A DNA stretch of 64,000 nt from NCBI GenBank assembly GCA_963920635.1, contig OY987301.1, forward strand, positions 12,306,501 through 12,370,500. Reading direction: 5' to 3'. The notes below the pieces were generated by a model that saw only the letters and a program-made list of their open reading frames with translations, was not told where the DNA came from and searched no databases. This document shows, piece after piece, positions 1 through 11,700 of the stretch. Source of the stretch: Pseudeuparius sepicola (lineage: Eukaryota; Arthropoda; Insecta; Coleoptera; Anthribidae). The position numbers and the translations under genes are program-made. How positions within the stretch are numbered: position 1 is the stretch's first letter; each line of letters starts with the position of its first letter.

Positions 1-82
1 CATCGGCGCCATCTGTTTTCCAGGACATGAAGCTACAGTCGTGGGAAGTCTTATAAATACGCCAGTCAATGATAAGAGTATA

Positions 83-957
83 TTATACAATGTGTCCACG
101 GCAAAGCGGTATTATAGGTGTATATGACAATTTTATTTGCATTGCAAACACAATTTTTTGTATTCTGCTCTTGCTTCACCCAAAAACTACTTTTAGTATC
201 TTGGACTTTAAAAAAATTATAGAGGGCACTGGTAGCAGCTTAAAAATAAAAATCGCATCAGGTAAAGTGCCTGTTCTGTGCGAAATATTGAAAAATTTTA
301 TTAGAAAAACTTGCTCAGAATTAAAAAATATTACCTTATATCAAATTACAGAACTAAATAATTTTTTTATTTATAATTTTTATAAATATAAATGTAATCA
401 TAATTTCAACTTATTTATTCTACCCATGTTCCTCCATTTTCAGCACACATCTCAACTCTGTTCTTAAATTCTTTGTAGCTATTTTGAATGGTTGAAGGTC
501 AATTGAATTATTTATAGCATTTGTAATTTTAATTTTTTAAGAAGAGTATGCCATGGAAACAAAAATAAAAGTGATACGTGTCCGTGTCAGAATAATTTAT
601 TGTGGGAGGAACATGGGTAGAATAAATAAATTTAAATTACGATTACATTTCTATTATTTAGAAAAATTAAAATAAAAAAATATTTAGTTCTGTAATTTGA
701 TGCAACGTCATGTTTTTTAATTCTGAGAAAGTTTTTAAAATAAATTTGTTTAATATTTCGCACAGAAAAGTCACTTTACCTGTTGCGATTTTTATTTTTA
801 AGCTGCTACCAGCGCCCTCTATAAATTTTTTAAAGTCCAAGACACTAAAAATAATTTTTGGGTGAAGCAAGAGCAGAATACAAAAAATTGTGTTTGTAAT
901 GCAAAAAAATTGTCATATACACCTATAATACCGGTTTGCCGTGGACACATTGTATAA
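83..957. repeat. Foldback element with arms of about 350 bp
   Basis: Positions 83-440 and 605-957 are inverted copies of each other (outer end TTATACAATGTGTCCACGGC, inner end TTCTACCCATGTTCCTCC), with a spacer of about 160 bp. Open frames in either arm are mirror images of one another and not genes. Confidence 0.8.
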
Positions 958-1087
958 ACATTAGTGATGAGTTTTATTGGGCATGAGTGTTTAGTGAAGT
1001 TTGTGAAAATCAACAAAGGAATTTTAACAATTTATTAATCAAATGTTTTGTTGGTTATTTTCAATCTGAGTACTCCAACATCTCTAA

Positions 1088-1689
1088 GCCGCGTACAAAC
1101 CAAAATTGATGCTCGAGAACTACTCGCTAATTGCTACCGAACTGTTCGGGAGCAGTTTGCGAACAAGGTGTCCAGACCAAAATTTTATTGTGTTCGGCTT
1201 GTTTCGTATTGTCATTTTTTGGAGTTCGGCATTGGTTCGCTAATGAATACAGACGATGAAGAAGATGCTCTGACTATTTGTGGTGTTTTTGTTTTGAAAA
1301 AGCCTGTGAGGAGATATTTTTTAGCATTTCGTTTTTTATAAGTAATTGGAATTTTTTGGATTCCACAAGTTCGGATGCAATTAATTTTGGCCGATCAATT
1401 CGATTATTTTCTCGTCAGTCCACTCTATTTCACACAAAAAACATTCAATTGAACTGCCACTCTTGGAATGCTAATTTATAAAATGATACGAGACGTCCAC
1501 ACCGCCAATATGTGCTCGCGAACAATTCCTTTGATCTCAATAATTTACCGCCTATCCAGCGAACTTTCCGCGAGCTGTTCGCGAACTTTAAAGAGTTCTC
1601 GAACTGCTCGCGAACCCGCGTCTACACCAAGTTTGCGAACCTGTCGCGAACTGCTCTAGAACGGTTCTCGAACTCGGTCTGTACGCGGC
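1088..1689. mobile_element. Non-autonomous DNA transposon, copy 1 (602 bp, TIR GCCGCGTACA)
   Basis: Ends are GCCGCGTACA and TGTACGCGGC. Subterminal regions carry many TTCGCGAAC / TTCTCGAAC / TTTGCGAAC words in both orientations. An internal frame starts MNTDDEEDALTICGVFVLKK and continues PVRR, resembling the N-terminal start of PIF/Harbinger nuclease ORFs; that likeness is an impression only. It abuts copy 2 with TTAA between them. Confidence 0.7.
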
Positions 1690-1693
1690 TTAA

Positions 1694-2341
1694 GCCGCGT
1701 ACAAACCAAAATTGATGCTCGAGAACTGCTCGCGAATTGCTACCGAACTGTTCGGGAGCAGTTTGCGAACAAGGTGTCCAGACCAAAATTTTATTGTGTT
1801 CGGCTTGTTTCGTATTGTCATTTTTTGGAGTTCGGCATTGGTTCGCTATTGAGTTGCAAAAATAATTTTGAAAATAATGAATACAGACGATAAGGAAGAT
1901 GCTCTGACTATTTGTGGTGTTTTTGTCTTCAAAAAGCCTGTGAGGAGATATTTTTTAGCATTTCGTTTTTTATAAGTAATTGGAATTTTTTGGATTCCAC
2001 AAGTTCGGATGCAATTAATTTTGGCCGATTAATTCGATTATTTTCTCGTCACTCCACTCTATTTCACTTTGACAAAAAATATTCAATTGAACTGGTGGCA
2101 GTTCAATTGAATATTTGGAATGCTAATTTATAAAATGATACGAGACGTCCACACCGCCAATACGTGCTCGCGAACAATTCCTTTGATCTCAATAATTTAC
2201 CGCCTATCGAGCGAACTTTCCGCAAGCAGTTCGCGAACTTGAAAGGGTTCTCGAACCGCTCGCGAACCCGCGTCTACACCAAGTTTGCGAACCTGTCGCG
2301 AACTGCTCTAGAACGGTTCTCGAACTCGGTCTGTACGCGGC
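1694..2341. mobile_element. Non-autonomous DNA transposon, copy 2 (648 bp), head-to-tail with copy 1
   Basis: It has the same termini, subterminal words and internal segment as copy 1. It differs mainly by two short internal insertions (about 1855-1880 and 2065-2110). The shared junction is GCGGC-TTAA-GCCGCG at 1685-1698, so the pair looks like one element inserted at or duplicated beside the other's end. Confidence 0.7.
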
Positions 2342-3575
2342 TTTATAACATAACACTTTGTCTACCTACTAACATAGGCACCTACTGATGGTTATTAATC
2401 AATAGACAAAGCGTTGCTGAAAAGTCGACAACTGCACCTAACTTCAGCCCGTGATTAAAAATCCGTTGACATCTTCAGCTCTTGAAAAACTCCGTTTCTT
2501 CGGATCGTAGTTTTGATTTGAAAGATAGTGGAATAATAGAAAAATGTTTGATTTGCAATTGAAATTGCGTTCGCAAATAAAAATCTTGGCTTCGTTATGT
2601 CCCCGTTGAATATTTCAGCTGACGAATTTATGGAATTTATCGGAAATGCATGAGGTTTCGGTTGAATAATGAGCGGGATAGTGATTTGGCTGCGGTTCTG
2701 CGGCGGCAAATCCATCATTATGGTTTGGTGTGGTGCCAAAAATATTGAAAACCGGAGGTAATCTAAAATATACAGAGGATTTTTGAATAGATGTAGAAAA
2801 TCTACTGTAGATAAACATAGTATGTCCACAAATCTTAATTTTTTTATGCATATGCATAATAACATGGTACGACTTTAAAACACTCTAGGTACCTACGTGC
2901 TTTACCTAATGTTTTCTAAATAAATTTAGGTTTATACTACCTAAACCTTAATTCGAAAATATTGTTCAATATATGGTGTAAATAGAACAAGCGTTCTGTC
3001 TGCTTCCTGCAAAAACTACAGAGACACATCCAGATCGTCGATATCCGATATGTTATTTTATATAGACGCGGCTTCCCTTTATTTTTTTCTATCTGTAAGA
3101 GGAAAAAATATTTGAAATATGCCTTGTGGACAGCCCATCTTTCAATAGACATCCCGGCATTCATACGTTCGAATGCTGCGCGTTCTTTTATGTTTTTGCA
3201 TGCCCACAAAGCGGATGAGTAGCATTTAACGATTCGCAAGAAATGTAGACACAACGCTCGATACATACAGCGTCTGGCTTCATTCCTATTTCAAATCACC
3301 ATCCAGCTCGTTATTCGATAAAGCCTCATACATTTTGGACAAATTCCATAGAGCATTGCTATGCCCAATTTCGAAGGCAGCACACCAAATGTTTAGTGGG
3401 GACATAACGAGGCCGAAATATGTTCACGCGGCTTAAAAGAGCATTTATTTAAAGTCAAATTTGCATACAAATTGATATTTGTAACGGTGCATAAAGATAA
3501 TATTTGCAATGGTACGTAAAGATAACTAATTCTAATTATTTAAATAAAAATGAAAAAAGAAGCTAACAACCACAC
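2342..3575. other. Intron stretch without a supported gene
   Basis: No repeat boundary or splice-supported exon was seen. Minus-strand open frames (for example 2455-2865 and 2937-3266) are unrecognised and lack supporting signals. A short minus-strand frame at about 3414-3286 is discussed as a weak finding. Confidence 0.4.
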
Positions 3576-3579
3576 TTAA

Positions 3580-6482
3580 GGACGGAAATAAAACGTCATC
3601 ACCTCGCGACGACCTTCATTTGACCGTGTTCCTAACTAGAATAAATGTTGCTAAAACAGAAATTGGGCACTGGAGTGCAAAAATTGCGCAAGTGTCTGTA
3701 AGATGGCGCTGGAGTTGGAGAGCGGCCATTGGTACAGAGCGAGAATAAAAAGTAATGTTTCGCCTTGCTAAAATAAGTTTCCGTTCCTTATAAGTTGTTT
3801 TGTTGCCCGGCAAGGTCGTTGGTCGGAACCAGGGGTCTAGGGGGAGGCAGGCGGACCGACCCCCTTTTTTATACAAATAACAGCACATCGCTTCCATCAA
3901 TCCATCCTGGCGTATTTTGGGATTGAAACTGTGAATTGTTAAACACAAAATAATAATATGAATATTTACGCTCCTTTATTTTTCTATATTTTTTCATAGT
4001 TATTAAGAATATTGTTGAGTAAAATATTAAGTAAGAGGACTACCTACCGGCTGTCAAATCTACTGTCATGACATAATAATTCTCCCTCAAAACCGCATGA
4101 ATGATCACAATACTTACCCTAACTGACATTTAGAATTTATGTCACTATAGTTTTATCTTTTATCATTCTATTAACTTTTCATTAAGTACTTAGTATTGAT
4201 AAACCGAAAGAAATTAAAATTCTGTTGTATTTGATCCAAAGTTGACGTAAAGTTGTGAATTTTGTTAGATACGTGAAATACCTACTATTTGCTGATATCT
4301 TAATATATGTATTATTTTGGCATACATTTAGAGTAATGGAAAATGTAATGTAAATAAATTTATAGGTACTACCATAGAAGAATTTACGTAGTAGATTCTT
4401 CTATGGTACTACCTAAATGCTTGCCGGTACATCAACTTTGTGTCAAACAGAATTTTTTCTTTTGAAAAAGACATATTCTTATCGATATTTTTTAGTAATA
4501 ATAAAAAGTTAATAAAATTATAGAATGATACTCGTATATTATGTTGTATAGCTAGTGATATAAAATAGTTTTTACGAAGTAATGACTTTTTAAAATTTTA
4601 AGAAATTTTATAAATAGGAAATAGGCGCTTATGTAACATTAAAATAGAAACGACTTTTTCAAGTTAAATGTTTTGAAATTGTAAGAAATAAGCCAATTTT
4701 TAGGGATTTTATTTTTTAAATATAATTTTTGACAGATAGCGAAAGTCACGTGACCACGTTTGAGTCGGTTATTTTTCCTCGTTTTTAATCGAAAGGTAAC
4801 CCCAAAGTTAAATGCATATGTGTTCTATTATTATCCGTTAATAAAAATTTTCATTTTTTCCAAAAAGGTTTTTTGGTTATAACTTCTGTTTGACGTTCGA
4901 TTGTTTTTTTCCAAACGACATTACATTGTTTGGAAAAAACTGCAACAAACTGGTTTTTAAATCATTAATTTGTCTCAAAAAATACGGAATGGTTAAAATG
5001 AATGTTCCTATCACCTTCAGGCGGACACCCTGTTCCTAATAAAAATATTATTAAACAAATAATAGTACTTTTTGAAATTGAGCCCATGTGTTGACAGGTG
5101 GCCGTAATTACAGCCCAAAAGTAAAGTTACACACATTGTTTAATGTGCTTTTTGAACCTAACAAAAAAAAGTTTATCAAAATCGGTAAACAAATAAAGAT
5201 ATTTTACCAGGGTGGTAACTCCTTAACGGAGGTCACACTGTAGATGTTTAACATATAGGTACAGAAGATGTTCTTTCGCATCAATATATCGTTTTCTTTT
5301 TTCATTTTTTATTTTCGAGATATGTATTTATCTTAATTATTGCGTTACTTAAAATGTGTGTTTGAATGTAGTGTTAATGCAAACGAAGAAACACCTTATG
5401 TACACATAAAAAACCATGTTTCATTTCATTGAAAAAACTAAACATAATTTTGTAGAACTTTTAAGCCAGCAATACTATACCTACAGAAAACGTGCCGAAT
5501 AACATTCTTTAACTAAAGATATGCCTTTAACAGTAAAAAAACACAGTTGACATTCAAGTGACCTTGAAAACGTCGTCTGCCTACAAGTGAAAACGTGCGT
5601 CTTACATTGCACCTCATATGCTTCAACTTTTATGTGATTTTTTGCGATTTTCGGTATAGATAATTTTCGACATACCTATACATATAGAGACATAGACATA
5701 TGAATCCTCCCCTAATGTCAGTTTTGCGCTAACGATTGTATTTTCCTCACGAAAAATACATAACGGCGACATACGTACCTTTCAAGCTAAAAATCAATGA
5801 ACCATTGCTAAAAAGAGAGGGGTTAAAATCACAAATCGGAGTCTTTGAGCTACGGGGGTCTCCCGAATATACCTTTTGAAGTTTTATATTATTTTAATAT
5901 TAAAAATTCGCAATTCATAGTATATAATAATATGGAAGTAATACAAAAACATAAAAAAGTAATCAGACAGCTTAGTTGATTAAATATTATATCGCCAAAA
6001 CGTAAAATTGATCATATGAACATAATATATGTAATTATTAAACTGGACCTGTAACAACAGCGTCAACCGTTCATGGATCGTCTGTTTTTCGCGCCATCTG
6101 ATAAACAATAGCTACACTTTTGGTATTCCCGCTGCATAATTTAAGGGTATTTTGCCTATGTTTTTTATTTACAACAAGACTGGATAATTACAATGTTTAT
6201 TACCGGGTTTTCGTTCCGAGCATATTCCGAAACCTCTGCCCATCTTAACGAAGGTAAAATTCCGGCTCAAGAGACAAAATAGACGAATTTATGCCGGCAT
6301 AAAGTTTGAAATTCAAAAAAAATTCTCGCCCATAGCTTTTAAACTAGTGTCATTAGTATCTATGGATATTTTAAAAATACCCGTGTTTTTTGTAATCCTT
6401 TGAAATTCGCTACTTTTTCCAGCTAGTTGGAAATAAAAATACATTGATACGGGCAACCAAACATACAATGGCGAGGCCCCCC
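3580..6482. mobile_element. Long TTAA-flanked repeat, copy 1 (2.9 kb)
   Basis: A near-identical copy lies at 17187-20213 in the same orientation. Both copies begin just after TTAA (TTAA-GGACGGAAATAAAACG) and end just before TTAA (GCGAGGCCCCCC-TTAA), and identity stops exactly there. TTAA target duplication is the hallmark of piggyBac-type insertion, but no transposase is present and the ends share only a GG. Copy 1 lacks four or five short segments that copy 2 has. Both carry a small dyad (CATAGAAGAATTTACG... at about 4373-4407). Confidence 0.75.
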
Positions 6483-6486
6483 TTAA

Positions 6487-8619
6487 AAAGAGTGGCAAGA
6501 ACAAGTAGATATCTAAATCGATATTCTTAATTAATTTATCCGTGTATTTATTTATAGGTATTCGACTTTCCATGGGTCACTGCTACACGGGCGCTATAAC
6601 AGGTCCCAAAATAAACGCCATAAGTTACCATTTGTCTATTAGCACGTCCCGTGAACGAGTCTTGAGTTACAGGAACACAAAAAAATTAGACAAACATAGA
6701 CGGCGCTAGGCAGTCGCTTCACGGGCTATTTCAACGAATAATGGTTTGTTTGGGTATTTTTAAAAATCTGTTAATGAACGACGCCAGAACTATGTAAACC
6801 TCTTCGAGTTATGGACCGGTTCAGTCGGATTGACGGGAAAACGAGCATGAAGAGAAATGTTTTCATCTTTAACGGTGAAGCCGAAAATATTTAAAAGCTT
6901 TTCAATTTTTGTTCAAACATAATAACACTAAGCTCCATAAATAATTATGCAACACCCCCTAGGGGCCACTTTTTAGGCACGAGCGGAGTAAAGTTAGTGT
7001 TTAATAGAACGAGAATCTAGAGGCTTTTGTGAAAGTGCTGCACACTATACTTTTTCTACGCGTGTATACACAGGAATTTTAATTATAATTTATTAAACGT
7101 CTAACATTTGACATTTATTTGTCACTTTTGCATAAAACATTAAAATTAGGTTACGAATGTAACCTTGAACCGTACAAAATATAGGAACTATTTATAACAA
7201 TTTATTCAATGGTTGAAATTCCGTTTTTTATTTTTAAACGTTTGTGTCTGACCGACCCTTTTCCAATATTTCCTCGCCATATCATGCAATGCGGTTTCGG
7301 TCTGTAACAAATTATTTAGGTGGAATCCAACCCCATCCATGCGATATTTATTATTTTGGATGTTTGAGACTTGCGGTATCCGAAATATGCGGGGAACGCA
7401 GGGCACTAAAGTGCGTACCTATGAAGCGGAATTTCTCACTGATATATAACTTTGTGGGGGAAGGTTAAGCCCCGAATTTACGATGAATATAAAAGTCTTT
7501 TATGTATTTAGAAATCGCGGAGTTGCCGCAGTAAATCCCGAAGAATCCAGGAAATTTCACGGTGGCGTGTTTGCTTGAAAAAGAAAATTAAGGTTTAGGA
7601 GAGATTCGAACAATGTTTTCATTGTCCATTATTTTTTATATACGTTTACAGCATTACTGCGTCTTTTGTTTTCATTTTTTCTAGTAAAATGTAGGTAATA
7701 TTTTTTATGGTTAATATCACTGAAGATATACCTAACCATAGAAGGGTCACTGGACAAAAGTACGAATATGGCCGAGGCAGTCCTACTGCCGTTACCGCTT
7801 GGATAATGGTGAAGGCGACGGGAACGGAGCGAGATCAAAGTGCCGCGGCCAAGTGAACCTACTATTTGTTATATATATATACCGTGCTAATAATATGTTA
7901 TTTTAAAAACATTGTGACATTTTCTAGGCCTAATACGTTTTTCAAATATCTGTTTCGCAGACTGAAAATGTAAACTGTTCCGCAACGCTCCTTTAAAATC
8001 TAATATCCACTATCCTATGGTAAGTTCTACATACAAATAAATTAAACTCCGATTTTAAAGAACCCATTCGCGATTTCACCGCTTTCAAACGCTCCTGCGG
8101 CTTACCTCGCCAGCTTGGGGTCCAAAATTTAGCGGGCTTTAAATTTCCGCGGAGAATGGGGGTTGCAGCGCATAGCGGCTACCCCGCTGAAAATCCTATT
8201 AGCCACCCACGGGCCGTATTTATAGCTCTTTGATCGTTTCGAACGTTTGACGTGAAGGTTTATTATTAGGGTTGTTTATGTCTGAGAGGACGGTTCGGTG
8301 GTTGCGGATTCGAGCTAACTTTGGTGTAGGTACGTCGAGGCTTTTTGTAGGAGGATATTTGATGAGAATCGTGGGAGGGTAATAATTCTAAAGGTTATAA
8401 TCAGTGTATGTTACCGAATTTTTTAGTTAGCTTCCCGACATTATGAACAATTTTACAGGGTTTTTTTGAAAATGTTATTAATGAAACTTCGGTCAGTGAT
8501 TTAAACTGTGAACAAGTTTTTATAACAAAGTATTTTCTTAGGGCAAATGCACTTTTACACAAATTGTGTACATATCTCGCATAAACAGTAATTAAATAGG
8601 TCCCTTATTTTTGTTCCAG
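6487..8619. other. Intron upstream of exon 1; GC-richer block at about 8060-8260
   Basis: Mostly AT-rich, with no repeat boundary recognised. The block at about 8060-8260, some 360 bp before exon 1, is distinctly GC-richer and low in simple repeats, which would fit an intronic regulatory element. There is no direct evidence of function. Confidence 0.35.
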
Positions 8620-8710
8620 AATGGAAGAAACTGTCAGAGCAATGCTGGTGTACAAGAAGCAAGCGGAGCAACTTCGACAGGAAAAAGCAGCATTAACTCT
8701 AGCATTCGAG
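8620..8710 (+). CDS. NCKAP5: NCKAP5-like exon 1 of window: coiled-coil start
   Basis: The acceptor is ttgttccag ending at 8619 and the donor is GTAAGT at 8711. The first base completes a codon begun in an exon outside the window (AG|A would give Arg), followed by 30 codons starting MEETVRAMLVYKKQ and ending LTLAFE, phase 0. The ATG at 8621 is unlikely to be the start codon, because vertebrate NCKAP5 has an internal R-M-E-E-T-V-R at the equivalent place. The residues are charged and heptad-like (KKQAEQLRQEKAAL), consistent with a coiled coil. The exon is followed by 34 kb of intron, and a foldback repeat begins only 55 bp past its donor site. Confidence 0.85.
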
Positions 8711-11700
8711 GTAAGTTTTTACTTAAGAAAACGATATTTTTTTATAGTAAGAGCTAATAAAATAGTTCAGTAATAGTACACGATATATCGGACAAAATTC
8801 ATAAAGTTTTGAAAATGGGTAGAAATATTAAGGGTAGCATAAATATCATTAAACTAAAAAGCTCCCACCCCTAAAGTGTGTGCTTCATCCCTTACAACAT
8901 TGTTTCTACCCCAATTTTCGTATTTTTCAGAATATCTGCGAAACGGTGCATTTTACGTTAAACATATTGACAACGTTGTTATCCGTAAAATTATGTACAA
9001 AAAAGGTTCTGTAACAGTTTTTCCTAAAAGTATAATTCCTTGGTAAATAAGGCGCAAAGGAAATCAGCGCGAGATATACGCAGGGTGTCTCGTTAATAAT
9101 TGTACATAGAGCACTTCATATATTTTGTGCCAAAATATTACGCAACTACCGTTTAAATCTCAATGATTAGATACTGAAATACAAGGCGTTGAAGCACAGT
9201 TGAGGGAATACCCAGTTGTATATCTTCCTGTCGGCGCCTTTGATCTCGGCGGTAGTGACTTTCGTTTTTTATACAAACTCATTCTCCAATAGAATCTCAC
9301 TTTGAAGTCACGTTACTTCTTTATTTTAGACCACGCTCTATAAAAATCGATGGTACACAGGACCGGGATTAAATTATTTTCTTACATTAATGGTTTGGAT
9401 ATTGTTATAACGTCTGTGCACAGTTGAAGGAATAATTGTTTATACCTGTTGTGAGTACACTGATGGCAGAGTACAGGTAAAGAATTCGGGGAAATCCCAA
9501 ATCTGGTGGAATTCCCAATATATTTGGGTACATCCCTGATGCACTCCTGGCATTCCATTCTTTAGTGATTCTGGTCTGCGCGATAAAAACATTCTACCAG
9601 TAATGGCGTCGACTTTTCATACTGGATATTGTTTATCCTGTGGTTGAAGTTCACTTTTTGAAATTGAATTATGGCTACATCTCCCAAAATATTCAAGCTG
9701 ATGAACTGAAATTTCGCATTGTTATGTTCTTGGAGATGGAGAATAAGCTGAAGATATCAATTTCTACGTATCTCAGAGAGGGCGCCACTCGCGCTGTTTT
9801 TGGATCGTGCTTTTACTCGTAACTTTTTACTACTTATTTAATATTAGTTCTAGGAAAAAATGTGTAGAGACATTTTTTATAGCAAATTTTATGATGAATG
9901 TTTTTGAATATGGGTATTTTTATCAAAAAGTGCACCTTTTCCGAAATAATCTAGAAAATTTAAAAATAGGGGTGGAAACGACGTCCTAGTGGGTGAAACA
10001 CACCACTTAGAGGTGGGAACTTTTTTATTTTGGAATTTGTCTTCCCTAATATTTCTAACAGTTTTCAAAACTTTATGAATTTTGTCCGGTATAAATCGTT
10101 ATATTACTGAATTAAAAAGATATACACGCAGTTATTCCCAAAATTCTCGAACACGCCCGGTTCTCCCTTGTTTCTTTTGATGTAAAGCGTGCCTTAATCG
10201 AAAAATAAATTTTTAATGATCAACAAGCCGAGGAGGATTACCGGCTGAAAAGATCTGTTTTGAAGACTCCTTCAATTATTTAAATGGGAAAGATGTCTGC
10301 GGCAGTAACCTTGTTGCTCTTTCAAAATAAACATGATGATCCCTTCCTTATAAAAAATTAATTCGAATTTGCTTAATCCGCATTTTCGAAACTTAGGTAC
10401 TTAAATCATACCGTAAGCCTCAGAAAATATTTATTTTCAATTATAAAGACCACTTACTATAGAGACGAATAATCTTTATCCAGATTAACAGAGATTTACT
10501 TAAATAAACAGTGCATTTAATTATCGGGATCCTTTTGAAATTGTATCATTGTTAGTCAAGCCAGGCAAGTTTTATTGAAGTTGGGAGTTGTTTTGTAAAT
10601 GGTGCTGTTGAAATCATAACCTTTTCAGTATAGGGCGTTAATTCATTTTTATAAAAATTGTAAAACAGAATTAATTATTGATCCGGCTCATTGCTTGATT
10701 CCTTTATCAAAAACAATGATGAATCACTTCATATATGACAACGTTGTCTCTGTTGATGAAGATTTATTGATGTAAGCAATATGATACACTAACTAATCGA
10801 ATAGAAGTTCGATGTAATCATTTTCGCCGCTAGATTTTATGGACTGTTATAATTCTGTTGACAAATGTTGTACGTCAAACGGTGTCATATGCAAGCGTAC
10901 GATTAATAATAATAGAGCCCGGACATACCCATATCTTAATCGCATTAAAATTTATTTACTATTCTTCCACTTGTATTGCCGAGTATGATCGTTTATCATT
11001 GCTATTAAATGTATGTAATCACTTCAGTGAATTATGTTTCATGTTTTTTTTTCCCAAGTATAGTTTTATTACATTACCTATATATTTTTTTAGTTTACAT
11101 ATCACAGGAATATCTAAATAAACATTATTATATAATTTGATAGAGTTCGCACCTCAGGCAAATAATAAACATAGATAAAAAAATGTTTAGTAACATTATT
11201 TGTCTGAGTTAGTAATAGAAGTCTAAAAAAAAACAATGCAATGATTGCACCATTGCCAAACTTCTTCATAAATTTATCTTGTACTTACGAAATAAATGTA
11301 TAACCAACGTTAAAAAACATCAGTTTGGAACAGTTAGTTGATATCTACAATCAACATATAGTAAAACTTTTGACAGTTATCATTTAACAATAAATTTTAC
11401 TGATTTTGTGAATTTACTGATCCTACTTGGTCTATAAATAATATCCTTAATAAATTGCTTATTCTGGCTGACGTGGCAACGTTGCACGAGCTCTTTGTGA
11501 TCGATGCGCATTTGCTTTATTATGCCCCAACAGCTGATCCAGAGTTCGTTGAGATTTCGCCGGTTTGTGTTGATGTGTTTCGAGTGTTTACTTTTGCGTT
11601 ATTCTTGTTTTTTTTTTTAGGAGATTTTGAGTTATTGGATAAAAGACATTATAGTTAAGTTAGTAATTAGCGAATTAGTGTAGTTTTAAAAACGATGGGA

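Noticed and set aside
69..467. 132-codon frame at the left edge
   Set aside because: It lies in the arm of a foldback, and its mirror image is found in the other arm; no protein-like motif.
3616..3948. 110-codon frame at the start of the 3 kb repeat (also at 17223-17504)
   Set aside because: Both copies keep the frame because they are recent duplicates; it has no domain or start context and the second copy lost residues.
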